From: Actinidia chinensis | Lineage: Eukaryota > Streptophyta > Magnoliopsida > Ericales > Actinidiaceae | Assembly: GCA_009663005.1 (NCBI GenBank) | Contig: CM018890.1 | Span: 20,320,679-20,343,178 of the forward strand | DNA: 22,500 nt | Direction of reading: 5' to 3' | Part shown: positions 10,399 through 19,486 of the stretch, in pieces | Numbering within the stretch: the first letter of the stretch is position 1 | Layout: every line of letters begins with the position of its first letter | Position numbers and translations under genes: made by a program | Notes under the pieces: model-generated | What the model was told of the DNA's origin: nothing | Database searches by the model: none | What the model saw: the letters and a program-made list of their open reading frames with translations, nothing else

Positions 10399-10850
10399 TG
10401 CGACTTCTTCCGCCAAAGAGAAGAGATTCGAGAATTGTGAGAATTGACTACGCAGAGATGTAAGGATTCAATAAGATTTAGAGATAAACAATTGGAAATG
10501 GCGGAGAACCTAGGTGCCAAATTAAACAGATTTAATCATTTAAATATTGGACATTCTTCTAACGTATACTATTAATCTATCACAGAGAGAGAGATGAGAG
10601 GGATAGGGACCGAGAAGAGGGAGAGATGATTCACGCGGAGCAGAGGACGATGAGAGGGAGGAGGGGACAAGGAGAGGTGGAGGCGGGGGGACTGAGGGAG
10701 GTGAAATGGGAGAGAGAAAGAGGAGAGAGAGAGAGAGAGAGGGCAATTACCTGAAATAGTGTGATCGATAAATCAGATATGAAGAAGTTGAGAGAAGACG
10801 ATTGGAGATATTGATGAATAGAGTCGTTGATGCCTCTCACTGGAATGCCT
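10399..10850 (-). promoter_or_regulatory. Likely PAS1 5' leader, CT-rich, with a possible 5'-UTR intron
   Basis: On the minus strand the bases upstream of the ATG are strongly pyrimidine-rich (about 10560-10745), as is common around plant transcription starts. A good donor, CTATTTCAG then GTAATTGC, sits at about 10750, and a good acceptor, CTCTGCGTAG, near 10454-10460, so a 5'-UTR intron is possible. The transcription start cannot be fixed from sequence. Confidence 0.4.
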
Positions 10851-10859
10851 ATTCCACTC

Positions 10860-12582
10860 GTTTTAGCAATTCAACTGTAGGGACTACAAGGAATCGGTGA
10901 ACCGTGAAACCATATCGGTCCGGATTGAAACTATTGGTCGGATTTTAACAATACAAACAGTTTATATGGTCTAATTCCGACTATGTGTTTCGGAATTACA
11001 AATAAAACTGAAACTGGATTGATAATTATTAAATCTTAACTTTAATATACTTTTGTGAGTGATTTATGTATGAAAAATTACGGTAAAACTTCTCTTAGTG
11101 TTCTAATTGCATTTAAGGCAGCGGACCCTATGCATGTGATGTTTACACATAGTATATTGGTCGAGAAAATGAAATGCCCAAAAGCATATAACAGTCATAG
11201 ATTTTGTCAATAATTTTCTCGTTGAAATAAACAAAATTAGCGGGTCTTGTTGAAGCACTAAGTCCAATATTCAACAAGGAATTCAGAGGGATTTGATGTA
11301 CACGACCAATACCTCTGAGGTAGCTCTCTCTTTATCAAATACTCTTTAAACGTCAATGTTTAGTTGTAACAAATTTTAAAAAATAAAATAAACATTCCTA
11401 TGTTTCAACTCAAACAGTGAATGCTCTTATCATTGTGACCACAACAATCATATTGTTGACCGTTGTTAAGAGTGTTAGGAGTAGCTAGTAGTGGGTGTAG
11501 TGAGTAGTTAGGTGCGAGTTGAACAATTGGTATAGAGAGTGATTAGTGCAGTGTATAGAGAGTGATTAGTGCATGTGTTCTCACAAACACACCACAAAAT
11601 GTGCCTTTTAAATGTTTATATATATAATACTTAGTGTGTACTAGGATTAATTACAAAACCCTAATCTCACTTTACCAAACAACACATACCATATAGCTAG
11701 AATATCCCCCTTCAAGTGGAGCTGCATTAAGAACCAAAGTGTTGAGCCTCCATTCTCCTTTCTCTTCATGCCTTCTCGTATCATAAGGTTCTCAGAAACC
11801 TTTGTGCCACAAAAAACTAAGCTGAAAATTTAGCTCCCAACAAACTATTATCAATCTTTTCATCAAATCCAAACCTTAGCAACTGTATAAGAAACGTGTC
11901 TATAAGGAATTACCATTATGCACCACTGAAATTTACTTATTAAAAAACACAGCAATTTAACTCTCAGAACATACATATTCAAGATGTTCTTGGAGCACTT
12001 ACCAAATCAGGCTTTGGACTGGCGAAATAACTTGCTTCAACATCACTAATTGGAATAAGATATCAGCTTGAGCTACTTCGTTTTGTGTGACAGATGTCAC
12101 AGATTTATTTTCTCATTATTTCGTTTTGTGCAACACCACTTATTCCTTCACGTTCCTTGTATCTCAGCCTTATAATTCTTCATTCTATGTTAAGAAAAAC
12201 CTTCTTTCTAATAATTATAAAAAAAAAAAATGGAAGGAGTTTTGAATACTTTACACAGCTAAATAATGAATAAGATCTATAGAAATACAAAAGCAAGGTG
12301 GTCTTAATTAAGTCCAGACTCCAGATACACACAATGTGCTTGCACATACAAGGAGACCAACGAGATGGCAAGTATTTGATTGTCATGATCTATGATGATG
12401 CTCACTGAAAAATCATCGTCACAAATTCCAAGTTTCTCTAAACTGACAAAAACATAACCTACGTTACCTAGAATGTGTAAATTAGCGAATCATTTCTAGA
12501 TGCTAAAACAAAAGGGAAATGCACTCAAATTAAATGTATACCATAAAAAAGGAAAGAAATTAGCATCAGGAAGGAAGTGCAC
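10860..12582. other. No gene recognised; short repeats only
   Basis: The stretch is AT-rich. It holds a tandem duplication of TATAGAGAGTGATTAGTGCA at about 11532-11574. At 10880-10990 there are CGGTCCGGAT / TTGGTCGGATT motifs resembling a dispersed low-complexity plant repeat, also seen near 20160-20320. The part from 11461 to 11820 has the look of degraded mobile-element sequence, but I cannot name a family. DEG7 exons that should follow the one at 12583 were searched for here and not found. Confidence 0.4.
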
Positions 12583-12807
12583 CTGGACCCATTTGTTGCT
12601 CAGTCCAAAGTGGGGCATTGGAAAGTAATCTTGGATAAAGTGCAACCTCTAAGATTCTGACAAGAGGCATTGGCCTTTTGACACCATTTATGAGAAGATT
12701 TGATCCATTTGCGCCACATAAAATTTATCAAGGACTCGGCTGATTGTATAAATTGGAATGCCTCGGACATACTGATGATCCTCCAATGAATTGGAACCAT
12801 ATTTAAG
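12583..12807 (-). pseudogene. DEG7: DEG7-like exon (third of three), two homopolymer indels
   Basis: After acceptor ATTACAG the exon encodes LKYGSNSLEDHQYVRGIPIY and TISRVLDK. It then shifts frame into GANGSNLLINGVKRPMPLVR and ILEVALYPRLLSNA, and shifts back near HFGLSNKWVQ. The donor is GTGCACTTC. Both breaks sit in short homopolymers (A/T run and C run). Confidence 0.82.
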
Positions 12808-12883
12808 CTGTAATTGGAACTAGATGAATCAGAACAAGTTTCCTCAATTAGGCAGATTATAAGAAAGAGATAACAGGATAAAC

Positions 12884-12963
12884 CTGCTATGAAAAGCTTC
12901 CCCAGATTGCCTGGACCCTTCCATGCTCATCGGTTAGCACACTCGAGAATGAAATACCAAAAT
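12884..12963 (-). pseudogene. DEG7: DEG7-like exon (second of three), ends with an in-frame stop
   Basis: Between acceptor ATTTTCAG and donor GTTTATCC the exon reads FGISFSSVLTDEHGRVQAIW then GSFS, TAG, Q. The family has a threonine where the TAG stands. Apart from that codon the frame is open. Confidence 0.8.
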
Positions 12964-13115
12964 CTGAAAATATGAGATGATGCCAAGACAAACTTAAGAG
13001 AGTAGGCACAAGTCAAACTTGTAAGACGACGAAGAAGGAGAAGACGACTAGGCAGCACCATAACCAACATTTGAAAAAATAAGATCCAGTTCAAGCCGTA
13101 AAGACTCCAAGTTAC

Positions 13116-13286
13116 CAGTATCAATTTCAATGACTTCAACGTTGGTTGCTCTATAGCGTGGACCATTAGCGGAGCCAATGTTCAAAGCAGCATGAGGGTT
13201 GGTGACAACAGATTTTCTCGATATTGCTTGCAGGCTCCTACTTAATCCAACAAGATAGACTGCATCTCCACGACACAGTGTAGGTT
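13116..13286 (-). CDS. DEG7: DEG7-like exon (first of three), intact
   Basis: This 171-nt exon is open throughout and encodes PTLCRGDAVYLVGLSRSLQA, ISRKSVVTNPHAALNIGSA and PRYRATNVEVIEIDT. The acceptor is TGTGTCAG and the donor GTAACTTG. It is the longest undamaged coding block in the window. Confidence 0.88.
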
Positions 13287-14165
13287 CTGACACAAAACTT
13301 ACAATCAGAACTCCGATTGAAAAGGAAAAAACAACTTGAATATAACATCTCACGTGCAATTTGAACTCCACCCCACCCCCACCCAACCCAACCATTGACA
13401 GAGTAGTGCCATTCATACAACTTAAGTACGTTAATTTTTATATCATTTAAGCTTATCAATTTAAGACAGATCTATATGGTAAAAGGTTATGATTCATTCT
13501 TTGGTATAGAATATTAATGGACACCAGATGGAAATGCTTAAGGCATAGGTGATAATTGAAGTTGAAGATACTGGGATATGAAAAAATTGACCCAAATGAG
13601 GACACAGAATTCTTAAACAAACAAATAAGAATTTTGAAAACCACAATTGTTGACGTTTTTTTTATTTTTAATGAAAATAATTTTAGATAGTGCACAAAAA
13701 TAAATTAAACTACATTCTTCACCAAATGATATTTTAGTTTTTCATAAAAATATTTAAATAATTAACGATATTACATTGATAATCCTAATTCATCGAAACT
13801 GATTACTTTGAAAATATGTCAGATCTCAATGCACATTTTACATATCCCAAAACAATTTCACATTATTCTTATAAACTTTTTAACCCACTCATCAAGGCCT
13901 AACCATAACCCACATAAACTGCCATCTTGGGTGTACTAATAAGTGTTGGTTTGCAAGTAAAGCGGGCTAGAAAAATAATAGATAATCTGGAGTTTTAACC
14001 TTGAGAGTCCGTGGGTACTAAGACTTGACAAACAAGTACCACTTAGTAATAGAATACTTCAGTATCTAATGGTTTAGAGAACCCACATTTCGCCCAAGGT
14101 CACTGCTATTAAAACCATTGCAAGAGAAAATTGCATATCACAAAAGAACAAAATCACTTCTTTAC
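13287..14165. other. No exon recognised between the SHMT and DEG7 fragments
   Basis: I looked on the minus strand for later SHMT exons (GIDGSRVEKV, PGGIRMGTPAL) and earlier DEG7 exons (HPVHNYALVAYDP) and found neither. The open frame around 13287-13459 is intronic read-through of the DEG7 exon. Confidence 0.4.
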
Positions 14166-14245
14166 TTAAATTTCAAATTCACCAAGGACCAAGCGATTCT
14201 CAGTCCCCCCAAGAAACAAGGTCCTAAACCGCACTCAACTAAAGT
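14166..14245 (-). pseudogene. SHMT-like exon, frame-broken
   Basis: After an acceptor-like ATTCATAG the bases give TLVE-CG, then in changing frames LVS, GGTENRLVL and VNLK before a donor GTAAAG. This is the segment that follows SKFAQ in plant mitochondrial-type SHMT. Extra T residues in TTTCTTGGGG and GGTCCTTGG break the frame. Confidence 0.72.
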
Positions 14246-14347
14246 CTATGAATAATTGGAGGACTAGTTTAGACTTTTTCTATTCCTGAGGGGTATACAA
14301 CATGCTGGTTAGAACTTTCAGAAGTTATGACAAGGCAAAAAGCTGTT

Positions 14348-14379
14348 CCATGAGAACTTGTGGCAACAAGTTCTCATGG
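14348..14379 (+). repeat. Perfect 13-bp inverted repeat
   Basis: CCATGAGAACTTG and its exact reverse complement flank a 6-nt loop TGGCAA. It lies in the intron between the two SHMT-like exons. No CTRR end or other mobile-element hallmark was seen next to it. Confidence 0.85.
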
Positions 14380-14408
14380 CACAAGTCCAGGTCAGTCTTG
14401 GGCCATAC

Positions 14409-14474
14409 CTGTGCAAACTTTGAGCAATTACTGAGAACTTACTCTTGATAGGCTTTGTACTCTGGAGTCATAAC
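14409..14474 (-). pseudogene. SHMT-like exon with an in-frame TAA
   Basis: The 66-nt phase-0 exon reads VMTPEYKAYQE, TAA, VLSNCSKFAQ between acceptor TGGTGCAG and donor GTATGG. The family has glutamine (CAA) where the TAA stands, so a single C-to-T change explains the stop. The match is otherwise complete over 21 residues. Confidence 0.85.
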
Positions 14475-15017
14475 CTGCACCATATGGGAATATGAGAACA
14501 CACAAGCATAACTACAAAGTGACGTCATCAAAATAGATAATCCAAAGGCCAATCATTAAGAGTTATAAGAAATTGATTGAAAGAGATCGGAACCCAAAGG
14601 ACAGAATAGGCTCCGTTGGAGAACTAGAAGCACATTACGAGGACCGTGATCCACAATCCAATGAAGAAATGGATGATCAAATGAGACTTACCCCTTCCAG
14701 GGCGGAGCCAAGGGGACTTGTACGAACCAGACAATCAGCTATCTCTACATAAATATGACAGATTTCAAATGCAACAAGCATGTGTGCACCACTAGAAAAC
14801 ATATCAAATATTAACTATAAGGACCAACCCATATCTTGCACTAAACTACTCTAATTAACATACACACAGGGGGTTCCTAACACCATCCTCAGTGACAATC
14901 AAATCCCTTGACACCAACTAACAATATATGTAAAGATACGAGGAAGTGAATGAAATGTGATACTTAACATCCTTAAATATTACTGACAAAATCAATCGAA
15001 GTGAAGAGGGAACTCAC

Positions 15018-15062
15018 GAGGGAAAGTCCTCCATAAGATCTCTAGACAAGGATGCAATCAAC
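15018..15062 (-). pseudogene. Possible SHMT-like exon (LDESTG region)
   Basis: The segment has a strong acceptor (CCTCCTACAG) and donor (GTGAGTTC). With several single-base gaps it can be aligned to the LDESTGLVDYDMLEKT block of SHMT. As written it reads LIASLSRDLMEDFPS in its only open phase. Its position, right after a possible ETMPYR exon, supports the reading, but identity is tentative. Confidence 0.38.
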
Positions 15063-15309
15063 CTGTAGGAGGGAACCCCAATTTGCATGCAAAAATATGC
15101 ATAAGAAGAAGTGGTTGAAAAGAGTTACCCAAAACTTAATTATATATTGAATTGTTAAAAAAAAAAAAAAACGAGTCTACTCCATTCAAGACAAGATAGA
15201 ATGAACTCTTTTAAGCCCAAGAGAAACTTTAACAGCAACATGGAACAACTTGAGAAATGATCGTGCTATGCAGGATCACGTCATCAAGATGCTGAAGTCT
15301 AAGACATAC

Positions 15310-15355
15310 CTGTAGTGTGGGCGTGTCTCCGAAAAGGACTCATAAAGATAGATGT
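15310..15355 (-). pseudogene. Possible SHMT-like exon (FFETMPYR region)
   Basis: TTTTCGGAGACACGCCCACACTACAG is followed by donor GTATGTC. Allowing small indels, the end agrees with FFETMPYR of SHMT, where the last arginine codon is split by the intron. The 5' border is not clear. Confidence 0.38.
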
Positions 15356-15632
15356 TCAACATATAGTGTAGGTAGAAGGGTATAACTTTTGTGTTCACTA
15401 CGATGAGATTGTGTTCAATTCTCTTTTGCATCAAATAACACATGCAAAATCCCCACTAGACAGAAGGTTGCAGTTTAGCAGCACATAAATTTTTCATAAC
15501 TAGCAGATTAGCAAAATTGATAAGGACTATCTAGGATTTTGTACCTCCATCCATTCATGGTAAAGAAGTATACATGTTACGAAAATTTCCCTGGTTCATT
15601 TGTTTGTTTGGTGTTCTTCTGTTTGTCTTGGA

Positions 15633-15675
15633 TTGGAGCATTCCATTGCTCTGGCCACTGTGACGTGAATTTCGA
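15633..15675 (-). pseudogene. Possible N-terminal SHMT-like segment
   Basis: GTCACA, one extra G, then TGGCCAGAGCAATGGAATGCTCC gives VT-WPEQ(W)NAP, close to RVTWPKQLNAPL at the start of mature mitochondrial plant SHMT. Downstream residues (family EVVDPEIADIIE) do not continue, and the transit peptide was not identified. Confidence 0.5.
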
Positions 15676-15909
15676 AGCAATTAAGACTGAACATGGAATT
15701 AGAAAATCAGAGTAAAAGAAGTCAAAATTGCATCCGAAGGTGAAATACCATATCAAACAGTTAACGGGCGCAACTGGAGACTCCCGATGTTTTCTTCTTG
15801 AAGACAGCAAAGACAACTACAAAACCCCAAAAACAAAATCAAATACACAAAACAAATTTCAATCTTCCCCTCGGACATTGAAACCAAAGGTAGTGACTGA
15901 ATTACCAAT

Positions 15910-16115
15910 GCAGACTACGAAATTGGCTTCGTCCAGGAGAGAAGAACCGACTTCATTCGGTAAAAGACAAACTAAAAACATCAAATTAAATCAAAACCAA
16001 ACCAAATCAATACTCATTCGGAATCAAATGAATTGATTGTTGAAAAATGGATGCTAGGTATTGAAGAACTCAATGAGACACTGATTTGGCTCGTCCACGA
16101 AAGAGAAGAACCGAC
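15910..16115 (+). repeat. Dispersed direct repeat of about 35 bp
   Basis: TTGGCTTCGTCCAGGAGAGA with following AGAACCGAC near 15920-15950 resembles TTTGGCTCGTCCACGAAAGA with AGAACCGACC near 16085-16118. Differences are a few substitutions and small gaps. It may be a duplicated upstream segment of the SHMT remnant. Confidence 0.5.
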
Positions 16116-16236
16116 CAAGCGCGAATTGAATAGCCTCTCTCTCATCGTGTCTGTTTGGTTTGGATTTGGCTGTGGTTTGGGGTTTTTATTTTGATTTCGA
16201 TTTCTTGACGCCAACGAAACGTATCTTTTCCGTTCC

Positions 16237-16326
16237 TTGTTCGCCAAATCAAATCTTTACCAACGGCTATTATCAATCTCTTGTTTCGCCAAATCAAATC
16301 TTTACCAACCGGATATTAGACAATCT
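16237..16326 (+). repeat. Two-copy tandem repeat, 44 and 46 bp
   Basis: The unit TTGTTCGCCAAATCAAATCT continues through TTTACCAACGG and ends CAATCTC; it is repeated at 16281-16326 with an extra T, an extra C and a short difference near the end. A third copy begins with TTGTTCC and stops. Confidence 0.88.
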
Positions 16327-17721
16327 CTTGTTCCTGGTAGGACATACAGAAGATTTTTAAGGAAACTTTCTAGCACGGAGAATATTGTGTGCTATCAATG
16401 GATTTACTTTTGTAAAAATATTATATAGTAAAGATAACAATAAATAAATAAAAAGGAAAAAGAACTAGTATAATGGCATTAGATTTTAAACTTGTTACTA
16501 AAAAAAATTAAGATTTTTTAATTTTTTTTGTTTTTTTGGCTTTACTTTAGCTAAAAATGAACAAAAAAATAAAAAGCAAAAAGCAAAAAAACTATTCTTT
16601 TTGGGTTTTTGTTATAACTTAAAAAATCATTCGAAAAAGTGGTTTACCAAACGAAGCCTTGTTTACATGAAATTAAATTAGTATGAATGGACCCAATTGA
16701 ATTGGTTATAGTTTCATTGGAATAATGTATTTTATTATTATTGGAACATGAAAAAAATCTTTGTATTTGTAAAATAAAATGTATTTTATTTTATTGGATT
16801 CTACAAATTGCTATAAATGGAGCTATGAGAACTCTCTGAATAAAAATTTCCCATGTAATAATTTGGCCTAAATTTTAATTGTTTTTGGCTAAAAAACTCA
16901 ATTTTTTTTGTTAGGCCTAATCTTTTTTATTTGGCCGGATTATTTTTTAGCTTGATTTTTCATGACCCGTTTGTCATAGATTTTTTTGTTAGCCCAATAG
17001 TCAATAATAATTTTTTATCTCAATTTTTAACAAAAAGTAAAAAAAAATAATTTTATTAATTAGAAAAAACGAGGCTAAAATATAATATAAATGAATGACT
17101 CGCCCACGTATGCTAACAACATTAGTTGTATTGTTTAACAACCGAGGATTCTCAAATGGTTACTCTTTCATTTCATTCAACGAATCCCTTAGAGTTAACT
17201 ATAATTTTTTCCCTATCAATTGATTATATATTTCTGTTTAAAAACTTCATTTGATAGTAAAGCATCGTAATCTCTAGAGCCCGCTTGGTTTGAATCATAA
17301 CCTTCATTGATCGAAACACTCTTGATATTAAGATTTAGAGTAGTGATAAGTACAACACACCCAAAAGTGGGTGTGTATAAGACACACACATTTTGCCCTC
17401 TTACAAAATAAGTGGAATCCGCCCTAATTAGGGTATTCATAGTGAAATGAAAATTAAATTCCTTCTTATATTTAGAATACCAAATAAGTGGAAAAATAAT
17501 GAAAAAGAAGATCTCTCTCGTACCGATCTCTTTTGTTTTTCAACAAAATTGTAAAAAAAAAAATGTTACAATATTCTCCAGTGGTTGAGATGTCACGATA
17601 CTGATCTTACTGGCTTGTCAGAATAAAAAAATAAATTGGAACTGTGTTTTGCTAGTTTAAAAATAGCTGCCGTAAAGCACTAATCCATAGATTACCCATG
17701 ACCAAAGATGGCATGAAAATG

Positions 17722-17883
17722 CCTATGATGAGGAGCATCAAAATGAAGCTAAAAAATCTGACGTTGCATCCATCAGAACGTGCTCTTCCGAATTTGATAT
17801 GCAAATTGTTTCATAGGCTTTAATATGCTCTTTGAGAGCATATGACAAGGAGCATCAAAATCAAGCTAAAAAATTCTGACGTT
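17722..17883 (+). repeat. Direct repeat of about 44 bp flanking a short hairpin
   Basis: TATGATGAGGAGCATCAAAA and following GAAGCTAAAAAATCTGACGTT at 17724-17765 recurs at 17841-17882 as TATGACAAGGAGCATCAAAA with CAAGCTAAAAAATTCTGACGTT. A perfect 9-bp hairpin (ATATGCTCT, loop TTG) lies at 17823-17843 just before the second copy. Confidence 0.85.
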
Positions 17884-19141
17884 TGGTACAATACGTGTTG
17901 TAAAGTCCAATATTTCGAGAAGCAACACAATCCTAAACCCTAGTAAGAGTGGAGTCAAAACTTAGATTCAGCGGAGTTACAATTGTAGAATTTACAGAAT
18001 TAAGGACAAATTACTATTTTTTACGGGATCAAAATTGTATTTATGATAAATTATATTAAAGATTGTTGTGTCATTTTTTGTTTAGTAGGGTCAATTGTCC
18101 CACTTGTCATATAGTGGCTCTGCCCAGACTTATATTTAAAACGAAATTGCAGATAATATTGGCAAACGTTTGATTTAACGTCATGAGAATATTCTTGAAT
18201 AATCATGATTAACTTTTCAAAAAAAGACAATAATCTCAATAATTGCTCAAGTAAGGACTTGTGCAATTTCACTATAACACGAGTTTGAGTTATATGATTT
18301 AGTTATTTAGAGGATTTAAATTACAGAGTTTTGATCTAATAACACCATCGATGGCCACACAAAAAGTATAATTTTAAGTCTTAATTTTATCGGGAATCAC
18401 ATCCTCGAAAATGAGAAAAGATTGCTACAATATGTATATTTTTATTTTTGGTCAGTAATAAATGAAAAAAAAAGACGAGAATTAAATTAATTAAGTTACA
18501 GATAATTTTCTTGGATTTTTTTTATTTTTCTCCTTAAAAGAAAGGTAAGGAAGACCGGAAGGAAAATTACTTTCTTGTATTTAAGACAGAAATTGAAGAA
18601 GAAAATAACCTTCCATTTCCTGTCCATGAAGAAAATTTTCCAATCCCCTCACGCTACAAGTAAATGGAAAGTCCAATTAAAATTGTAATTTTTATGTGTT
18701 TAGATTAAGAATTTAGTAGAGAAAAATAAAAAAAAGGAGGAATTCACCTGTCCTGCTCAGAAATTTACTTTATAAAAAAAAATTATTAGCATAATCCCTG
18801 GCTAGAATTATTTTGTAAAATTTTTAAATAAAAAATAATAAAAAAATCCATCTGTCAGTCTGCCGCCTCTCCACTCTCCTGATCTGTTAAGCCAAGTGAA
18901 AAAAAGGTAAATTACACTTTGTTTCCCTTAAAATATTGACTTTCTCATTTTGGCTCCTAATATAATAATTTCTCCACACTTAGTTCTTAAATTTTTTCAT
19001 TATAACCAAATCTAAAATAATTGCACATGATGTATTCTAATTATTTTTTGACCCTCAATAAGTTCGTTTCATAGTCTATTCATTTTAAATAGTTTGAGTT
19101 TCTACTATCTGTGGCATCGCACGAGGTTACTACTCTCTCCA

Positions 19142-19164
19142 GGGGGGGGGGGGGGGGGGGGGGG
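19142..19164 (+). repeat. Poly-G tract of 23 bases
   Basis: A single uninterrupted run of 23 G sits in otherwise AT-rich DNA about 320 bp before the armadillo-repeat exon. Such runs are rare in plant nuclear DNA and are also a known artefact of two-colour short-read chemistry, so its length should not be trusted. Confidence 0.95.
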
Positions 19165-19329
19165 CAATCTTGCGTATCGAGGATTGATTGTTTTCAACAA
19201 TCTGGGTGTAAGAGACCTTAGAGGTGGTACGTAGAAAGACCCGTAAAGATCTTAAGAATTCAAGGTTAGGGAATTTTTCCGTTGAAAAGGCACAGTAGAC
19301 ACTGACTCATAACTGTCGCTTAACGGCCT

Positions 19330-19486
19330 CACGTTTCTTCTTCTTCCCTTTCTTCTTCTTCTTCTCTTCTTCTTCTTCTTCTTTCTTCTCTCTCTCACTC
19401 TCCTGGTCCTCTCTCTCTCCCCCTACCCCGCCCGTTTTAAACGAACCCCCCACCCCCCACCCCCTATTTTTTCAGACCCATTTGAG
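19330..19486 (+). promoter_or_regulatory. Pyrimidine-rich leader of the armadillo-repeat gene
   Basis: CTT and CT repeats (19335-19420) followed by a C-rich run reach the ATG at 19487. CT-rich leaders of this kind are common in plant 5' UTRs and core promoters. It is on the correct strand and directly abuts the coding exon, which supports real promoter context. No clear TATA box was fixed. Confidence 0.5.

Larger units (their letters stand above)
12583..13286 (-). pseudogene. DEG7: DEG7-type protease fragment (three internal exons)
   Basis: DEG7 is a large (about 1,100-residue in Arabidopsis) chloroplast Deg/HtrA-family serine protease with duplicated protease and PDZ regions; it takes part in photosystem II repair. 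Three consecutive exons of its second, degenerate protease half are present: LCRGDAVYLVGLSRSLQA with SRKSVVTNPHAALNIGSA; then FGISFSSVLTDEHGRVQAIW; then LEDHQYVRGIPIYTISRVLD with NGVKRPMPLVRILEVALYP. Splice borders are good. The second exon has an in-frame TAG at 12887-12889. The third has one base missing near AAATTTTATG and one extra in GCCCCAC. No exon for the N-terminal active protease domain or the C-terminal half was found in the window, so this is a fragment. Identification is firm; expression is unknown. Confidence 0.82.
14166..15675 (-). pseudogene. Serine hydroxymethyltransferase gene remnant, exons missing
   Basis: SHMT is the pyridoxal-phosphate enzyme that interconverts serine and glycine with tetrahydrofolate; the mitochondrial form serves photorespiration. 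Remnants in gene order on the minus strand are: VTW-PEQ-NAP near 15633-15675 (N-terminal segment of the mitochondrial type), possible ETMPYR and LDESTG/VDYD exons at 15310-15355 and 15018-15062, a very tentative KLIVAG exon ending at 14692, then a clear VMTPEYKAYQE exon and a clear LVSGGTENRLVLVNLK exon. The parts for the folate- and PLP-binding core, including the HKSLRGPRG lysine region and the GGNE/substrate loop, were not found, nor any exon past LVNLK. One exon has an in-frame TAA. This is a non-functional remnant. The last two exons are confident; the rest are weaker. Confidence 0.7.
16330..19320. other. AT-rich stretch, no gene recognised
   Basis: Both strands were read for conserved plant protein motifs and none was found. 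The stretch from 16480 to 17090 is very rich in A and T homopolymers. A 9-bp hairpin, ACACACCCA with loop AAAG, lies at 17355-17376. At about 17945-18125 the sequence runs from GGAGTCAAAACTTAG to AGTGGCTCTGCCC, resembling a dispersed plant repeat, which I cannot name. No promoter or RNA gene could be supported. Confidence 0.4.

Noticed and set aside
10540..10840. Serine/proline/leucine-rich open frames on the minus strand
   Set aside because: They are translations of the CT-rich leader and microsatellite, with no domain content.
13287..13459. N-terminal extension of the open frame around the DEG7 exon
   Set aside because: A clear splice acceptor (TGTGTCAG) at 13287-13292 precedes the conserved part; upstream codons are low-complexity intron read-through.
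14348..14379. Reading the hairpin as a Helitron 3' end
   Set aside because: No CTRR motif occurs 5-15 nt beyond the stem on either strand, so the required terminus is absent.
14692..14745. Exon-like segment with a GTAAGTC donor, reading IADCLVRTSPLGSALEG
   Set aside because: It can be aligned to the SHMT KLIVAGASAYARL region only with many gaps, and the CCTTGGCTCCGCC string is common in plant repeats, so it was left out as a separate feature.
15728..16036. 102-codon plus-strand open frame
   Set aside because: Low-complexity, lysine/asparagine/threonine-rich, no motif, and on the opposite strand to the SHMT remnant.
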